DNA of 64,000 bases from Zychaea mexicana. Taxonomy: Eukaryota > Mucoromycota > Mucoromycetes > Mucorales > Lichtheimiaceae. Positions 33,898-44,682 of this stretch are shown here, piece by piece. The translations under genes and the position numbers were made by a program. Within the stretch, counting starts at the first letter, position 1; each line of letters starts with the position of its first letter. The DNA lies in the NCBI RefSeq assembly GCF_025766255.1, contig NW_026516766.1:62001-126000 (forward strand), read 5' to 3'. The notes under the pieces were generated by a model. The model saw only the letters and a program-made list of their open reading frames with translations. It was not told the DNA's origin and made no database searches.

Positions 33898-34318
33898 GAT
33901 CTGACAGCGTGGCTATCTTGGCTGCAATGTGACACCCAGGCCTGTTGTATACTGAGGGACTTGAAAGGTATAGGAGGGGCCGGTCTGTAGCATATCCCAT
34001 GAGCTTGACAGCTTTCCCTGCTGTGACACCCCCCGCGTTGACTGTGTGGTGCTATATTTTGATGGTGCTGCCTTTTGAGGTGGGGCGATTGGGGTTGCGA
34101 GATGCATGGATGAAGAACAGATCTGACAGCGTGGCTATCTAAGCTGCAATGTGACACCCAGGCCTGTTGTATACTGAGGGACTTGAAAGGTATAGGAGGG
34201 GCCGGTCTGTAGCATATCCCATGAGCTTGACAGCTTTCCCTGCTGTGACACCCCCCGCGTTGACTGTGTGGTGCTATATTTTGATGGTGCTGCCTTTTGA
34301 GGTGGGGCGATTGGGATT
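33898..34318 (+). repeat. Tandem duplication with 222-bp period
   Basis: Two head-to-tail copies start GATCTGACAGCGTGGCTATC at 33898 and 34120. The second copy lacks the last 24 bases or so. The copies differ at only a few bases, so the duplication is young. It lies inside the TIR element. No conserved coding frame was recognised in it. Confidence 0.9.
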
Positions 34319-35090
34319 GTTTTTGCTTTATCCGGTGGATCTAGTGATGTTAAATCTCACCATTCTCACAAGGAAAGTATACAAACAATTCTTGTTTTAG
34401 GCTCATTATTCTGTATATTAATCGTAAAAAAAGTATACATTGTTATAGATGGATACCCACCACGAGTCACGGACGATCATATCATGATGCATAAAACCAA
34501 GAGCTACAAAGGTAAAAAAAAAAAATCAAAAAGCGTGGTTTGTCTTTGGGAACGGAATAATTATATGTCACAATGCTGACACACTTGTTTAATACACTAT
34601 TAGCACTCTAATTTACTATACATTGCGCGACAAGATGGTCTATTTGCGAGCGCTGTCTGCAAAAAAATTGACTTGGATCCTTTTTGTTATTTTCAAAACA
34701 CACAATAAAAACCTCCAATTTTCAACCTGGCATTGATTTCTCGTTACTTTTGGTTCATATATTAAATTACAATTATACTGTGTTTGTTGTCATATATATA
34801 ATTACGATGTTGTTACTACGCTCTGTATGATCAATAGTGTAATAATGAATGAATATCACCAAGTGCTGACGATACCAAATCAACCATAACATCCAGTGTT
34901 GAATATAATATGAACGTTCCATTGTCAGCGGGGTACTCTATCTGCATGCGTTTCCAAGGATATACGATACCGGTTGAATGTAATATTATAAAGAATACCA
35001 GTTTTTCACTGTGAAACCTTTTGTCAGCATTATGTGTTATAAGGGACAAGGATGTCGTAAATTATCCTCTTCAAGATTCGCATCACAAAA

Positions 35091-36210
35091 TTAAGCCTCA
35101 AGCATATTCTGTATTTCAGGTACCATTCTAAAAATTCGAATATATATATCATGAATTAATAATGGTTTAGTTTACCTAAAATCATAAACAATTGTGATTT
35201 TTTTTTCTTTTTACCTCATAGGAGAATGTATCAGGACGAGATAATGACTCCAAATCTTCTTCAGATGCACCCTTGACAAAGACAGACAATTTGCCCAATT
35301 CATCTAGTGTTGGTACATTTTCTTGTAAACTCTTAAGAAGATTTTCAGTAAATATAGGATCTTCTACAGCATATATTTTCTTTACAACCGTAGGGAATGG
35401 AACATGTTTAAGTTTTGCCAAAATAGAAATATCTTTTTTTTTTAAAAAAAAATAAAAAAAAGGGATTATATGATGTTAGTTTTCTTTTTCTTCTTGATAA
35501 TATTAACAACAACTCCAAATCAAACTTACTAATACTATTAATCTTTTTAGGATCCAAAATGAAAATTTCTTGTTTTTTGGTTTCCAAAACACGCTTTTTA
35601 TGTTGGATTTGTTTTTGAGCAAATAATTCTTGGACAGAATTAAATACACCAAGATCATTCATTTCATCTTCTAATGCGTCTTCATCAATAACATCATCAC
35701 TCCAAACTGTTTTTCCAACCACTTGATGTTGCATTTTAGTCCATTGAAGTGCACGCGATTTAACATCTGGATAATATCGTAACATTTTTCGCATGGGTGC
35801 ACCTGGTGGTGGTGGTGGTGGAGCAGGTCCACCAGGAGGAGGGGGAGGAGGGGGAGGTGGCGGTGGAGGAGCTGCTGTTGTTGATGATGTGGATGATTGC
35901 ATTGGTGGAGGTGGAGGTGGCGCAGGAATTGAACTTCCACCTGGTGGTGGCGGAGGTGGCGGTGGCGGAGGTATACTTGGATCTATATTTGTTGCTGTAG
36001 TACTAGCACTTGTTGATCGAGCTGGAACGGTTTGTCCTAGCATGGGTGGTGGAGGTGGAGGCGGTGGAATATCATTAGCAGTAGCATTATTTCGTTCATT
36101 TGCCTTGCTTGCAATTTGGTCAGCTGTAGATACTGGTTTTGATGTAGCAGTACTAGTCGATGTCGAGGAGACCATGGGTGCTGGTGGTGGAGGAGGTGGG
36201 GGGAGTAAAT
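35091..36210 (-). pseudogene. Captured formin fragment (FH1 and start of FH2)
   Basis: On the minus strand, a proline-rich FH1 region (several runs of 8-12 Pro) is followed by the N-terminal part of an FH2 domain: RALQWTKMQHQVVGKTVWSD, LFAQKQIQHKK, ILDPKKINSI, then across an intron (about 35431-35525) ILAKLKHVPFP and LESLSRPDTFSYE. Formins nucleate actin filaments through a roughly 400-aa FH2 dimer; here FH2 stops after about 170 aa. The polyproline frame continues upstream of the first Met (36175) without a start and ends abruptly at about 36205. Both ends are therefore internal to a formin gene. Introns are retained, so the copy is of genomic DNA. A transcript could exist, but no functional formin. 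Confidence 0.85.
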
Positions 36211-36347
36211 GGTTGATTAATAAGCAGTATATAACCTTATGAGTATCCCTTGGTTGTAGATTTTTTTTTGTCCCATCCGGTGTAACATTTGTATATACTC
36301 CACGTTAGAACTTCTTGTATATACATCATATTGGAACGTCATCTGTA

Positions 36348-36660
36348 TTCACTAACCAAGTCATCGCTGATGACTGTTAAGGATGGATCAGGCACTCTCT
36401 TTCGTTTGTGCCTCACTGTATCGATAGAGACAAAATGTTCAATAAGTCAGAAAGCTCAAGAAAAAATTATTTTTAAGAAGGGAACAAAATTACAGTTCCC
36501 AACTGCCATCATGAATTTCATAATTCTGCCAACATCACAAATTACACTGCCATTGTAATTTTCACCTCCTGCCAATCACGAAAAACACACCACCAATCAA
36601 AAGACTCCCCCCAACGCCAAAATGAAAAAAAAAACCCGCCAATCATTAGGAGAAATCCTG
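36348..36660 (-). repeat. Right terminal inverted repeat (about 313 bp)
   Basis: Reverse complement of 33236-33546. The outer end reads CCTG followed by TA at 36661-36662. See the left repeat. Confidence 0.92.
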
Positions 36661-36662
36661 TA

Positions 36663-37484
36663 CAAAAACCGAATTTTTCTCCCTTTGTGTCTCCTTGACC
36701 CCATTTTTTTCTATTACAGTTAGCTTCTCAACATCTTTGTTTGTTGCGATTGTTGTGACGCGTAACGGTCAACTGCTTATAGTTAAGAGTGAACAAAGCC
36801 AGAGTGTTATTTCAAGCATTTCAACTTTTGCTCTTTTAGCTTTGAGCCTCACATAGTGTACAGTAGCTATAAAAAGTTGCAACTGACGGAGAGTTGAATC
36901 CATAACCAAGTAGTATGTACAGAGCTACGAGTAGCGTCAAGTTGATTTTTAGTGACGCGTTATCACCGCTCTCAGATCAAAGAGGAACATGTTTATTCAT
37001 TTTTTGATGATATTATAGCTAACTTTTTTAATTTTGTAAGCGATTGTAAGCTTCTGCGATTCCAAAGGTTAAAAGACACAACGATATAAAGCCTATTATG
37101 TAGAGCATAAAATCAAACCTGGTGAGGCAACCACAGTCCTTCAAGTGTGATAACCTTTTAACGTGCGTGTCTTTTTTTTTCAAAGGCAAAAATTCGTTTG
37201 CCAATAGCATCAATGGTAGAGTGCGCGTTAGTTTCAACAAGGCTACCAACAGCAGCAATTCAGGTCACATTTATTGGTAAGGCATGACTCGCAGACCTCT
37301 TATCTTAACGACGTATTCGCTTGTTACTCCCCATAATTGCTATAGCTGGATTATCTCGATAACGGAGCACAGCACCTTTATATATTTTTTTTTTGATTAG
37401 GCTTACAAGAAGTCTATATGTCACAGACATAAGGCCTTTTTTTTTTTAAAAAAATGTGTTGGGTGTGTGTAAGCTGCTGTATTC
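36663..37484. other. Intergenic, no confident gene
   Basis: AT-rich. A 76-codon minus-strand frame (37028-37258) contains one hydrophobic stretch (FMLYIIGFISLCLLTFGIA), but nothing supports it as a gene. Upstream poly-T and A-rich tracts precede the plus-strand gene at 37485. Confidence 0.4.
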
Positions 37485-38443
37485 ATGTCTTTGGTGGTTT
37501 GTGTGTATGCTTGGCTAGAGTGGTACAAGTACCATTGTTCTCTGTGAAGCTAACCCACGAGTGCTTTTTTCTCCTAGTGGTGGCCTGACTGTTGTAAGCT
37601 TTGATGTCTTATACATCTCCTACATACTGGTATGGATGGCAGGGTTTATGGGGATGCTTATGATCGGAATACTTGGCATAGGATGTAAACTTTATATAAA
37701 AGAAAAAGTTGTCTTGAGCGCGCAAGGATCATGTCGTCGCAAAAAAGGTCTGGCAAGCGGTAATACTATGATCAAGGTACATACAAAAAAAAAAAAAAAA
37801 AAACTAATGAAATAACAGAGTCTGTAGGCGGGTGAGTTGGTAATTAATGCTCACTTGTGCATTAGAAGATCATCTTCAGAATTGATTATTTTCAAAGCTT
37901 TTCCATTCGACGCAAAGCACGCAACTTAATATGCTTTTTTTTTTTTTTGACTGGTGACGATTATTTTACTTTCAGAGTGTGATTGACTGTTTGATCGAAA
38001 TGGCGGGGACCACTGGGAATTTCCACATTAAAATCTGCACTGACTTTATGTTCCTGCTGGCAGCAGCATTTTATAGGAGTAAACATGCATTTAGAATATA
38101 CACATTTACAGTGATGTGTATACCTGGAGGGCTCTTCATGCTAAGGTAAAAGAGGTTGCAAAAGAATACATTGATCTTATATATATTCAATGATTTATGG
38201 GTTGGGTGTTTACTGTAAATATCCTTCTATGTCTTGACAAGTCGCAAGGAAGAAGCTGATCTATTCTTTTCCTGCAAGATTGAGCACATACACACACACA
38301 ACAAAAAAGCAGTTTTTAACTTTATATACTTTATGAAATCACTTTTTGTTACAACTATTGCCATGTACTCCTCTTGGGCCCTTTTATATCGGGAATGCTA
38401 CACTAAGAAGTTACAAATGTTGAGAGTGTGCCCATGTTTTTGA
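37485..38443 (+). CDS. Hypothetical small membrane protein (four exons)
   Basis: It is not visible as one frame but appears after splicing. Exons: 37485-37528, 37578-37776, 37976-38145 and 38242-38443. All three introns are GT-AG, and intron 1 has a textbook GCTAAC branch site and pyrimidine tract before CTCCTAG. All phases agree, giving an open 204-aa frame. Hydrophobic segments are VVSFDVLYISYILVWMAGFM with MLMIGILGIG, then FMFLLAAAF, a stretch around TVMCIPGGLFML, and FIYFMKSLFVTTIAMYSSWA. Two to four membrane passes are likely, with basic linkers (SCRRKKGLA, SRKEEA). I do not recognise the family. It could be part of a longer gene whose first exons I missed. RNA evidence would decide. Confidence 0.5.
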
Positions 38444-40902
38444 TACATATTCGGGAAAAAGGTTTTTTTCCGCTTCAAGTCATAATGCTGAATCCCCCTC
38501 CCCCTTTCCACATTTCCATCTATCCTAGCATGAATCACTGTTTCTTTTGTTCTATCTCCTTTTTACCCTTTGTAAAATGTTACAATAGTAGTAGTAGTAC
38601 GATACTATGTAAATCAAAGAAGTATTCATTGCAAACTTTTTGATACAGTTAGAGCTGTTGTTGTTGTATCCCCATACTCACAGCATCTTTCTCTTAATGT
38701 GGCTTTTTGACCCCTCCTTATATGATCATCACACATTACAGTACGATGGTTCTGGCACTCGGTGTGTGTTTATAATGACAGGTAAAACTTTTGATTACAA
38801 TGTGAAGTACTTGTGAAGCACTGGGATAGAATAAGTAGAAAATCAATCAATTGATCGAAAGAACAGGATGATCATGAGCGAGCCGGGAATATATATCAAT
38901 GGAAAGAGAGCCACAGACATGATATTCGTAGTATTAAAACTGTGGAACAAGACTACTCCACGATGATGTTGTTTAAATGGGATACTCACGTGAGTTAGCG
39001 TACTTTTTACTACCACACTGGTAAGTTTCGGATGAAGAAGAAGAACAAAAAGCCGCCTTCAAACTCTATAATTGAACGATCGTCCTTCCGCACGTGGCTC
39101 ATTCATTAAAAAATGACGATGGGCATGTTTCCAAAGAATTGTGGCTGCTCTATCTCAAAGCAATCAGTAGAACAAAGATGCGCAATGTTCTGGATCGTTG
39201 TAGATAAAATGCGCAATGCTTTCAAATGGGACTTTGCGTGTGTGTGTGTCCGTCATGATACTTTTTTTTCTGCAAAAAGTGGCGGGGGTGGGGGTGGGGG
39301 TTGGCGGGCGGAGGACGGATCGGAAATAAATTAGGACCCTTTTTCTTATTTTCTGTAATGACGTGCTGGTGTAACTTTTTTCTACCTTTTCTCTTGGACG
39401 GGGGACTTGTTATGCGTCTCTCTCTCTCTCTCTCTCTCTGTCTTTTTAGCGGGAAAGACGCAGCAAGAAGAAAGAAGAAGAAGCAGCAGCGGAATATATG
39501 ATCATGCACTGATAAACGAAAGGAAAGAACGCTTCCCTTCCAGGAACCGTTACTTTTTCTTTTTGCTACATAATTCCGAAGGTGGGATGTTTCGTTTTTT
39601 CTCACTCGTCTGTTGTGAAATTTATGAAATTGAAACAACAGGGAATCAGATTTTCTGAAAAGCAGTAGTTACGGGCAAAACTTGTCAAGTGCTCTAGTTT
39701 TTTTAAACAAGTAGTTTGAGGAGCGGATCGGCCGATAAAAAACACCGTTTATCGGCTTTTAGTAGTAGAAGAGCTAGTGTTAGAAAACTATGATGTAAGT
39801 TCTTTTTATCTAGTGTGATCTGATGCGGGAACTCAGCAAGAAATTTCTGGAGGTCTTTTTTTTTTTTAACACAGCAGCTTACAATGCGCTCAAAGCGGAG
39901 AGAGAGATAGTAGTGTTTATTTGATGTTGCCACAGAGAGAGAGAGAGAGAGAGAGAGATACAAAGGAGGAGTGGATGGGTGGGATGGGGAGGGAAAGGGG
40001 AGACTAGAGAGAGGGGCAGTTATAAAGTTTTTCTTTTTGTTACATTTGTTAAAGAATAACACACAATTTTAAGCTATTTTGCTATATCAAGTGAAATTGT
40101 TCTCTTGCGTGTTAAGTGGATGTGTTTAGTTGACAGGTGTGTGTGTGTTGTGTTGTGTTTGACAAAAGCCTGTTTGCTATTGCGACAGTCTCCTTTAAAA
40201 GAGGCATAGTTCCCCTCTTTCCCCAAAGATAGATAAAGTTCCGAGAGTGTACATACCTTTCATGGTGCAAAGGCGTTTTCAGGCCTAATCGATGGGAGGA
40301 AAACGTATTTGGTAATCATCGGAATTCGGAATTCGATTGCCGGGTCACCCGTATAAGCTCTCTGTCCCCCCCTTTCTTTAAACCCAAAGCTAGCCAAATT
40401 ATCGGGCTGGTCGGGTCTTGTTTAATGGTTGGTGGGGGGGAGGTCAATGTATAGCGTCATCCTATGTTTCAAATTCCCCCTCTTTTGTTCCCTTCTTTCA
40501 CGATGTACAAATGGAGAATTGACAGAGACTTTTTCTCATGTGTGAGTGACAGGCAGGCAGAAGCACATGCAAGGGACCAAAAAGAATTTGTTACAAACAG
40601 GGAAAGTTACAGTTGATTATCAAATGACAAGTGTCAGGCACATGAAAAAAAAAAAAAATTTTTTTAAACAACAGCGACACTATTTCATGAAACTCGTCTT
40701 AGTCAATAAAATCAAAGATCCGATCCAAAACAAGAACGGTGACAGGCTGGCCCGTCAAAGCGAGACACCAAAAAAAAACAAGATAAAAAGGAACGGACTT
40801 TTTGCGCTTCTTTGGTTGCACCTGTTATCTCTCTCTTTCCTCTTTCTTTGAGCCCCTGCTTCTTTTACTCACTCAACAACCTCTTTAAAACACACTATCA
40901 TC
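38444..40902. other. 2.4-kb intergenic region upstream of glycerol-3-phosphate dehydrogenase
   Basis: No gene was recognised. It holds a (CT)n tract at about 39419-39441, a (GA)n tract at about 39937-39958, poly-A/T runs, GT-rich stretches near 40138-40160 and a G-rich tract near 39282-39303. Open frames here are low-complexity artefacts. The last 500 bp presumably include the GPD promoter. The pyrimidine-rich stretch (TCTCTCTTTCCTCTTTCTTT) at about 40830-40849 before the start is typical of strongly expressed fungal genes. Confidence 0.45.
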
Positions 40903-42084
40903 ATGACTGTCGAAAACGTTTGCATTATTGGCTCCGGCAACTGGTAAAAATCCATCACATTCTCCCCCCCCCTTTTTTTTTTGTTTTTGTACTGTCATGC
41001 TGACTCTTTATGTATATAGGGGTTCTGCTATTGCCAAGATCATTGGTGAAAACACGGCTCGACACAGCGACGTCTTTGCACCCACTGTGCGCCAATGGGT
41101 CTTTGAAGAAAAAGTGAATGGCGAAAACCTGACCGAAATCATCAACACCAAGCACGAAAACGTGAAATACCTGGCCGGTGTGTCGCTCCCGACCAACGTG
41201 GTGGCCATTCCAGACGTGGTCGAAGCCTGCAAAGGTGCTTCCTTGATTGTCTTTGTCTTGCCGCACCAGTTTGTGCGCGGTGTGTGTGAAAAGATGAAGG
41301 GTCACCTGGCGCCGAATGCCCGTGCCATTTCGCTCATCAAGGGTTTGGAAATTACGCCCCAGGGCACCCGTCTGTTCTCGGAAGAAATCGCGCGTGTGTT
41401 GGATATTCCTTGCGCTGCACTGAGTGGTGCCAACATTGCAGACGAGGTTGCGCGTGAAAAGTTTTGTGAGTCGACGGTTGGCTGCACCAACATTGCCGAT
41501 GGTCAGGTGTTCCACAAGCTGTTTGACGCACCTTATTTCCGTATCAACGTTGTTCAGGACCATGTCGGTGTTCAATTGTGCGGTGCGTTGAAGAATGTGG
41601 TGGCCGTCGGTGCAGGATTATCGGATGGTCTGGGTTTTGGAAGCAACACAAAGTCGGCGATCGTGCGTCGTGGGCTGGTGGAGATGCGCAAGTTTGGTCA
41701 GACCTTCTTTGGCGATGTGGTTCAGACCGAGACTTTCTTTGGTACGTTTTTTTCTTGTGTGTGATATCAGTAGTAATTAGTTTCTTGTTTGTTCTAACCC
41801 GGGTTGTTATTATAGAATCATGCGGTGTTGCAGATTTGCTGACAACGTGCATGGGTGGCCGTAACCGCAAGGTCGCCGAGGCATTTGCAAAGACTGGCAA
41901 GTCGATCGATGTGTTGGAGGCTGAGCTGTTGAACGGCCAGAAGCTCCAGGGCACGCTTACGGCCAAGGAGGTCAACGAGTTCTTGACTGCACGCAACATG
42001 GTCGAGGAATTCCCTCTCTTCACCACCGTCTACCGTATCTGCTACGAAAACCTTGACATGCACGCCATTGTTCGTGACATTTAA
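40903..42084 (+). CDS. Glycerol-3-phosphate dehydrogenase, NAD+-dependent, cytosolic type
   Basis: Three exons (40903-40943, 41020-41741, 41816-42084) encode 343 aa, the usual length for the family. [14 protein letters not shown] spliced to GSAIAKI gives the NAD-binding GxGxxG motif. Catalytic-domain motifs follow: [36 protein letters not shown], and [20 protein letters not shown] with the active-site lysine, plus the substrate-binding region [15 protein letters not shown]. The C-terminal domain contains [20 protein letters not shown]. The enzyme reduces dihydroxyacetone phosphate to sn-glycerol-3-phosphate, feeding glycerol (osmolyte) and glycerolipid synthesis and reoxidising NADH. There is no N-terminal PTS2 or mitochondrial extension. 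Equivalent to yeast GPD1/GPD2 by family; I cannot say which. Confidence 0.96.
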
Positions 42085-42786
42085 AATTCTCTTTTTTGTC
42101 GTCATGATGTATATTTCTTCCCTTCTTATCACTACCAACTACTACAACAACAGCACTTTTACACACACACCTTGCATATACACAGCCATTTTGCTTTTCA
42201 TACCTCATTACACACTCTCTCCTCCACACACACTACACACACTCAAAAAAACAACAACAACAACCTGCATATCATCATCTTCAACTCTCATAAAACGATA
42301 GATTGCATTGTATAGAATTCTTCCTCCCTTTTGTTTTTTTTATTAAAGAACAATCTTCATATGATGTTTGTTTGTAATACAAATAGTTGGATGAAAATGG
42401 ATAAAGAGTCCGTGCCAAACACACTTTCACATGTGTATGTATGTATGTGTGTGCAACCATCTATCTATCCCTGGGCGATCTACTTTGTGGAAAATCAGGG
42501 GAATCATCAAATATTATAAAGATGTTGTAGTTATTTTACAGTTATTATTATTATTATTATTATTCTTATTATTATTAAAAAGAGCTGCTATGTGTGGTTT
42601 TCTGAGAGAGAGAGAGAGAGGAGTAAGTGAGTGAGTGTGTGTGAGAGTGTGTATATATAATATATGAAAAAGAGCTATGTATAGAGAAGGCTGTTGTGTC
42701 TATGTATATATAGAGGGAAAACATTAAGAGTGGGTAGTTATAAAAAAAAGTTAGTAGTCATTAGGAGGAGTCATTAAGGAGGATCT
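42085..42786. other. Convergent 3' flanks with microsatellites
   Basis: The 3' regions of GPD and the GT62 gene face each other. Tracts seen: CA-rich near 42160-42245, (TTA)n near 42541-42577, (GA)n near 42605-42620 and GT/GA near 42625-42650. No gene was found. Confidence 0.5.
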
Positions 42787-44285
42787 CTACTGATTCATGA
42801 CGTGGTAGATGAGATAACCAGGCAGACCATAGACACCAAAGCCCATAGCCTTGGCCATCTTTGCAAATCCTTCGGTTTCAACCTGGTGCTGGAACACATA
42901 GGGCGGGAAGTTTGCACCTTCACGATGTACCACCGCTTTAACGAGTGTGAATGTCGCACCCTAAGAAATGAAAAAAACACCCACCCGTCAGCTCTTTCTA
43001 TCCCTCTCAAGATATACAACTACTACTACTACTACTACTTACCACACCGTCCAAGGGCACCTTGTTGAGCTGTCCCAAGTGAGTCGGCATATCGACCATC
43101 AATGCACGGTTGGTCAGGAACTCGTAATAGCCTAGAATGGTCCCCCGGTTTCGTTCGTTCGTTCGTTAATCAAACAGTTTATCTCCGGTAATTGTTTCCC
43201 CGCAGGTCTTACACTCTCTCTGTGTAGTACCACAAAGTATCACTCATCAATTGCGTGTGACCCCACTGTCCTTTTTGTCCTCCCCACGGCTCTCCCTCCC
43301 TCTCTCTCTCTCTCTCTCTCGACTCCTTATCGATTGCAAACAGGCCAAAGAGAATCTCTACATACCTTCCAACAAGACATATTCCTAAGAACGTTATTAC
43401 AAAGAAAAAAAAAAAGGGGGTAAGTAAAAAAAATCCAAGGAGGGGGGGAGAGAAAAAGATAAAAAGATAAAAAATTACCGGGTCGAGATCTTTTTGCATA
43501 GCCAAGGACTGTTCTGTTTCTTGCCAGTTATTCTTGTCGTAACCCCAAAACGAGTTGTCCTCCGTTTCACGCAGACAGTTTGGCACGACCACATCGACAT
43601 TCACGCTCATGAGGTCCTCGAGGATCGTCGTTGGGTATTCGACCAAGTCCACATCCAACCAGAGCACCCAGGCATGTTCTTCTCTGAGCGCAGCCGTCAA
43701 GAGATAGTTGCGAGACCGCGCCATGTACGACCGACGCAACGGCTGCAATTCAAACGTGTGTCGCTTATCCTCGGGCAATTCAAAGTTGAAATCCTTTTCA
43801 TAGATCGCAACGTGATGGTACCGTTGCTCAGGATCCCGTCGGTTCAGAAACACATTGGCCTGTTCCTTGAGCAACTCGACCGTGTCATCCGTCGTGTCCG
43901 AGACCAGGAACGCAATCGATATCAAGTGCTTTGGATACGTCATTCGGTCGATCAGTTCAAAGTAGCGGGCCAAGTAGGGTGAGGCATTCTTGAGCGGCGT
44001 TAAAATCAAGACATGTTCTTGCTTTTCTTTCCCCTCTGCAGTGGCCTCAATTCCATTCAGATTGATAAACGTTGTATGTTGTTGTTGTTGTGGAGAGGAA
44101 GATGTTGAAAATGCAACGGCTTCGTTGAACGTTCGGATCGTGCGGCCACATGAACTCAGGCCGAAGGTGGCCCGTGAAAAGGTGAGGACGGATACGAGGA
44201 TGAAGGTGATGATGCCAATGAGGATGACCGTCAGTCGTTTGTTGCCCCGTACAGATGCGTACTTTTCTGTGGAGAGACCAAGCAT
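42787..44285 (-). CDS. Mannan polymerase subunit, MNN9/ANP1/VAN1 family (GT62)
   Basis: Four exons: 44285-43479, 43366-43384 (a 19-nt microexon), 43131-43043 and 42960-42787, giving 362 aa. Using the upstream in-frame ATG at 44363 would add 26 residues. It is a type II membrane protein: a short basic tail, then the anchor RLTVILIGIITFILVSVLTF. The GT62 catalytic domain has ILTPLKNASPYLARYFELI, RSYMARSRNYLL, WVLWLDVDLVEYP (DxD-like, sugar-nucleotide/Mn binding), NCLRETEDNSFWGYDKNNW and, after splicing, EYVLLEG-YYEFLTNRALMVDMP, ending GFGVYGLPGYLIYHVMNQ. Family members extend the alpha-1,6-mannose backbone of N-glycans in the cis-Golgi. Assignment to MNN9 rather than ANP1/VAN1 is a guess from overall similarity. 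Confidence 0.92.
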
Positions 44286-44682
44286 CTTCTTTGCGTCCGT
44301 TTTGTTCGTTTTGGTTCGTTTGGTTGAGTAAGAAGGAAAAAGAGGATCGACAAAGAAGATCAAGGAAGAGAAAAAGGAAGAGAGGGAGTATGTGGAAAAA
44401 GTAAGAAGGATGGTTAAGAAAGAAAGAAAAAAAAAAGGGGGAAAGAAAAGAGAGAAACCTCCCTTATTTACGCTTTGTCTCCCCCCAAAAAAAAAACTAT
44501 TTTTTAACTTTTTTTGATCCCCCCAAAAAAAAAGCTGGACGATCAGAAATTAGCAGGCCGCAAAGCCATTGGTCCAAATCTATACTACGCATCGTTGTGT
44601 TCTAGTGAGACGTTGCAACAAAACTTTTGGGAGCAAAGCCTCACCACCACGACTACAACACCAAGCTTTTTTATTATTTGTG
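44286..44682. promoter_or_regulatory. Upstream region of the GT62 gene
   Basis: A 397-bp gap between two minus-strand genes, rich in poly-purine (GGAAGAG, AAGAAAG) and C-run/A-run sequence. It carries the GT62 promoter and possibly an in-frame upstream start at 44363. No motif was assigned. Confidence 0.4.

Larger units (their letters stand above)
33236..36660. mobile_element. TIR DNA transposon, non-autonomous, carrying a formin gene fragment
   Basis: A 3.4-kb element is bounded by about 311-bp inverted repeats that are nearly identical, so insertion or homogenisation is recent. The ends are CAGGATTT...AAATCCTG, flanked on both sides by TA (33234-33235 and 36661-36662), consistent with a TA target-site duplication. 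No transposase open frame is visible inside. The cargo comprises a 222-bp tandem duplication (33898-34318), splice-flanked exon-like pieces near 34450 and a truncated formin (35091-36210, minus). This matches the Pack-type (gene-capturing) class of TIR elements. Long TIRs with a TA duplication do not let me assign a superfamily with confidence. Confidence 0.85.

Noticed and set aside
33898..34318. CRISPR-like or satellite array
   Set aside because: Only two 222-bp units with no regular short repeat/spacer pattern, in a eukaryotic genome; a simple tandem duplication inside the transposon.
35793..36242. Glycine-rich 149-codon plus-strand frame
   Set aside because: It is the complement of the formin polyproline codons, not a separate gene.
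39222..39638. 138-codon minus-strand frame upstream of GPD
   Set aside because: Made largely of CT/GA microsatellite and A-run translation (RERERER, KKK); no splice partners or motif.
40955..41575. 206-codon open frame antisense to glycerol-3-phosphate dehydrogenase
   Set aside because: It is a codon-bias shadow of the well-supported sense gene, with no motif of its own.
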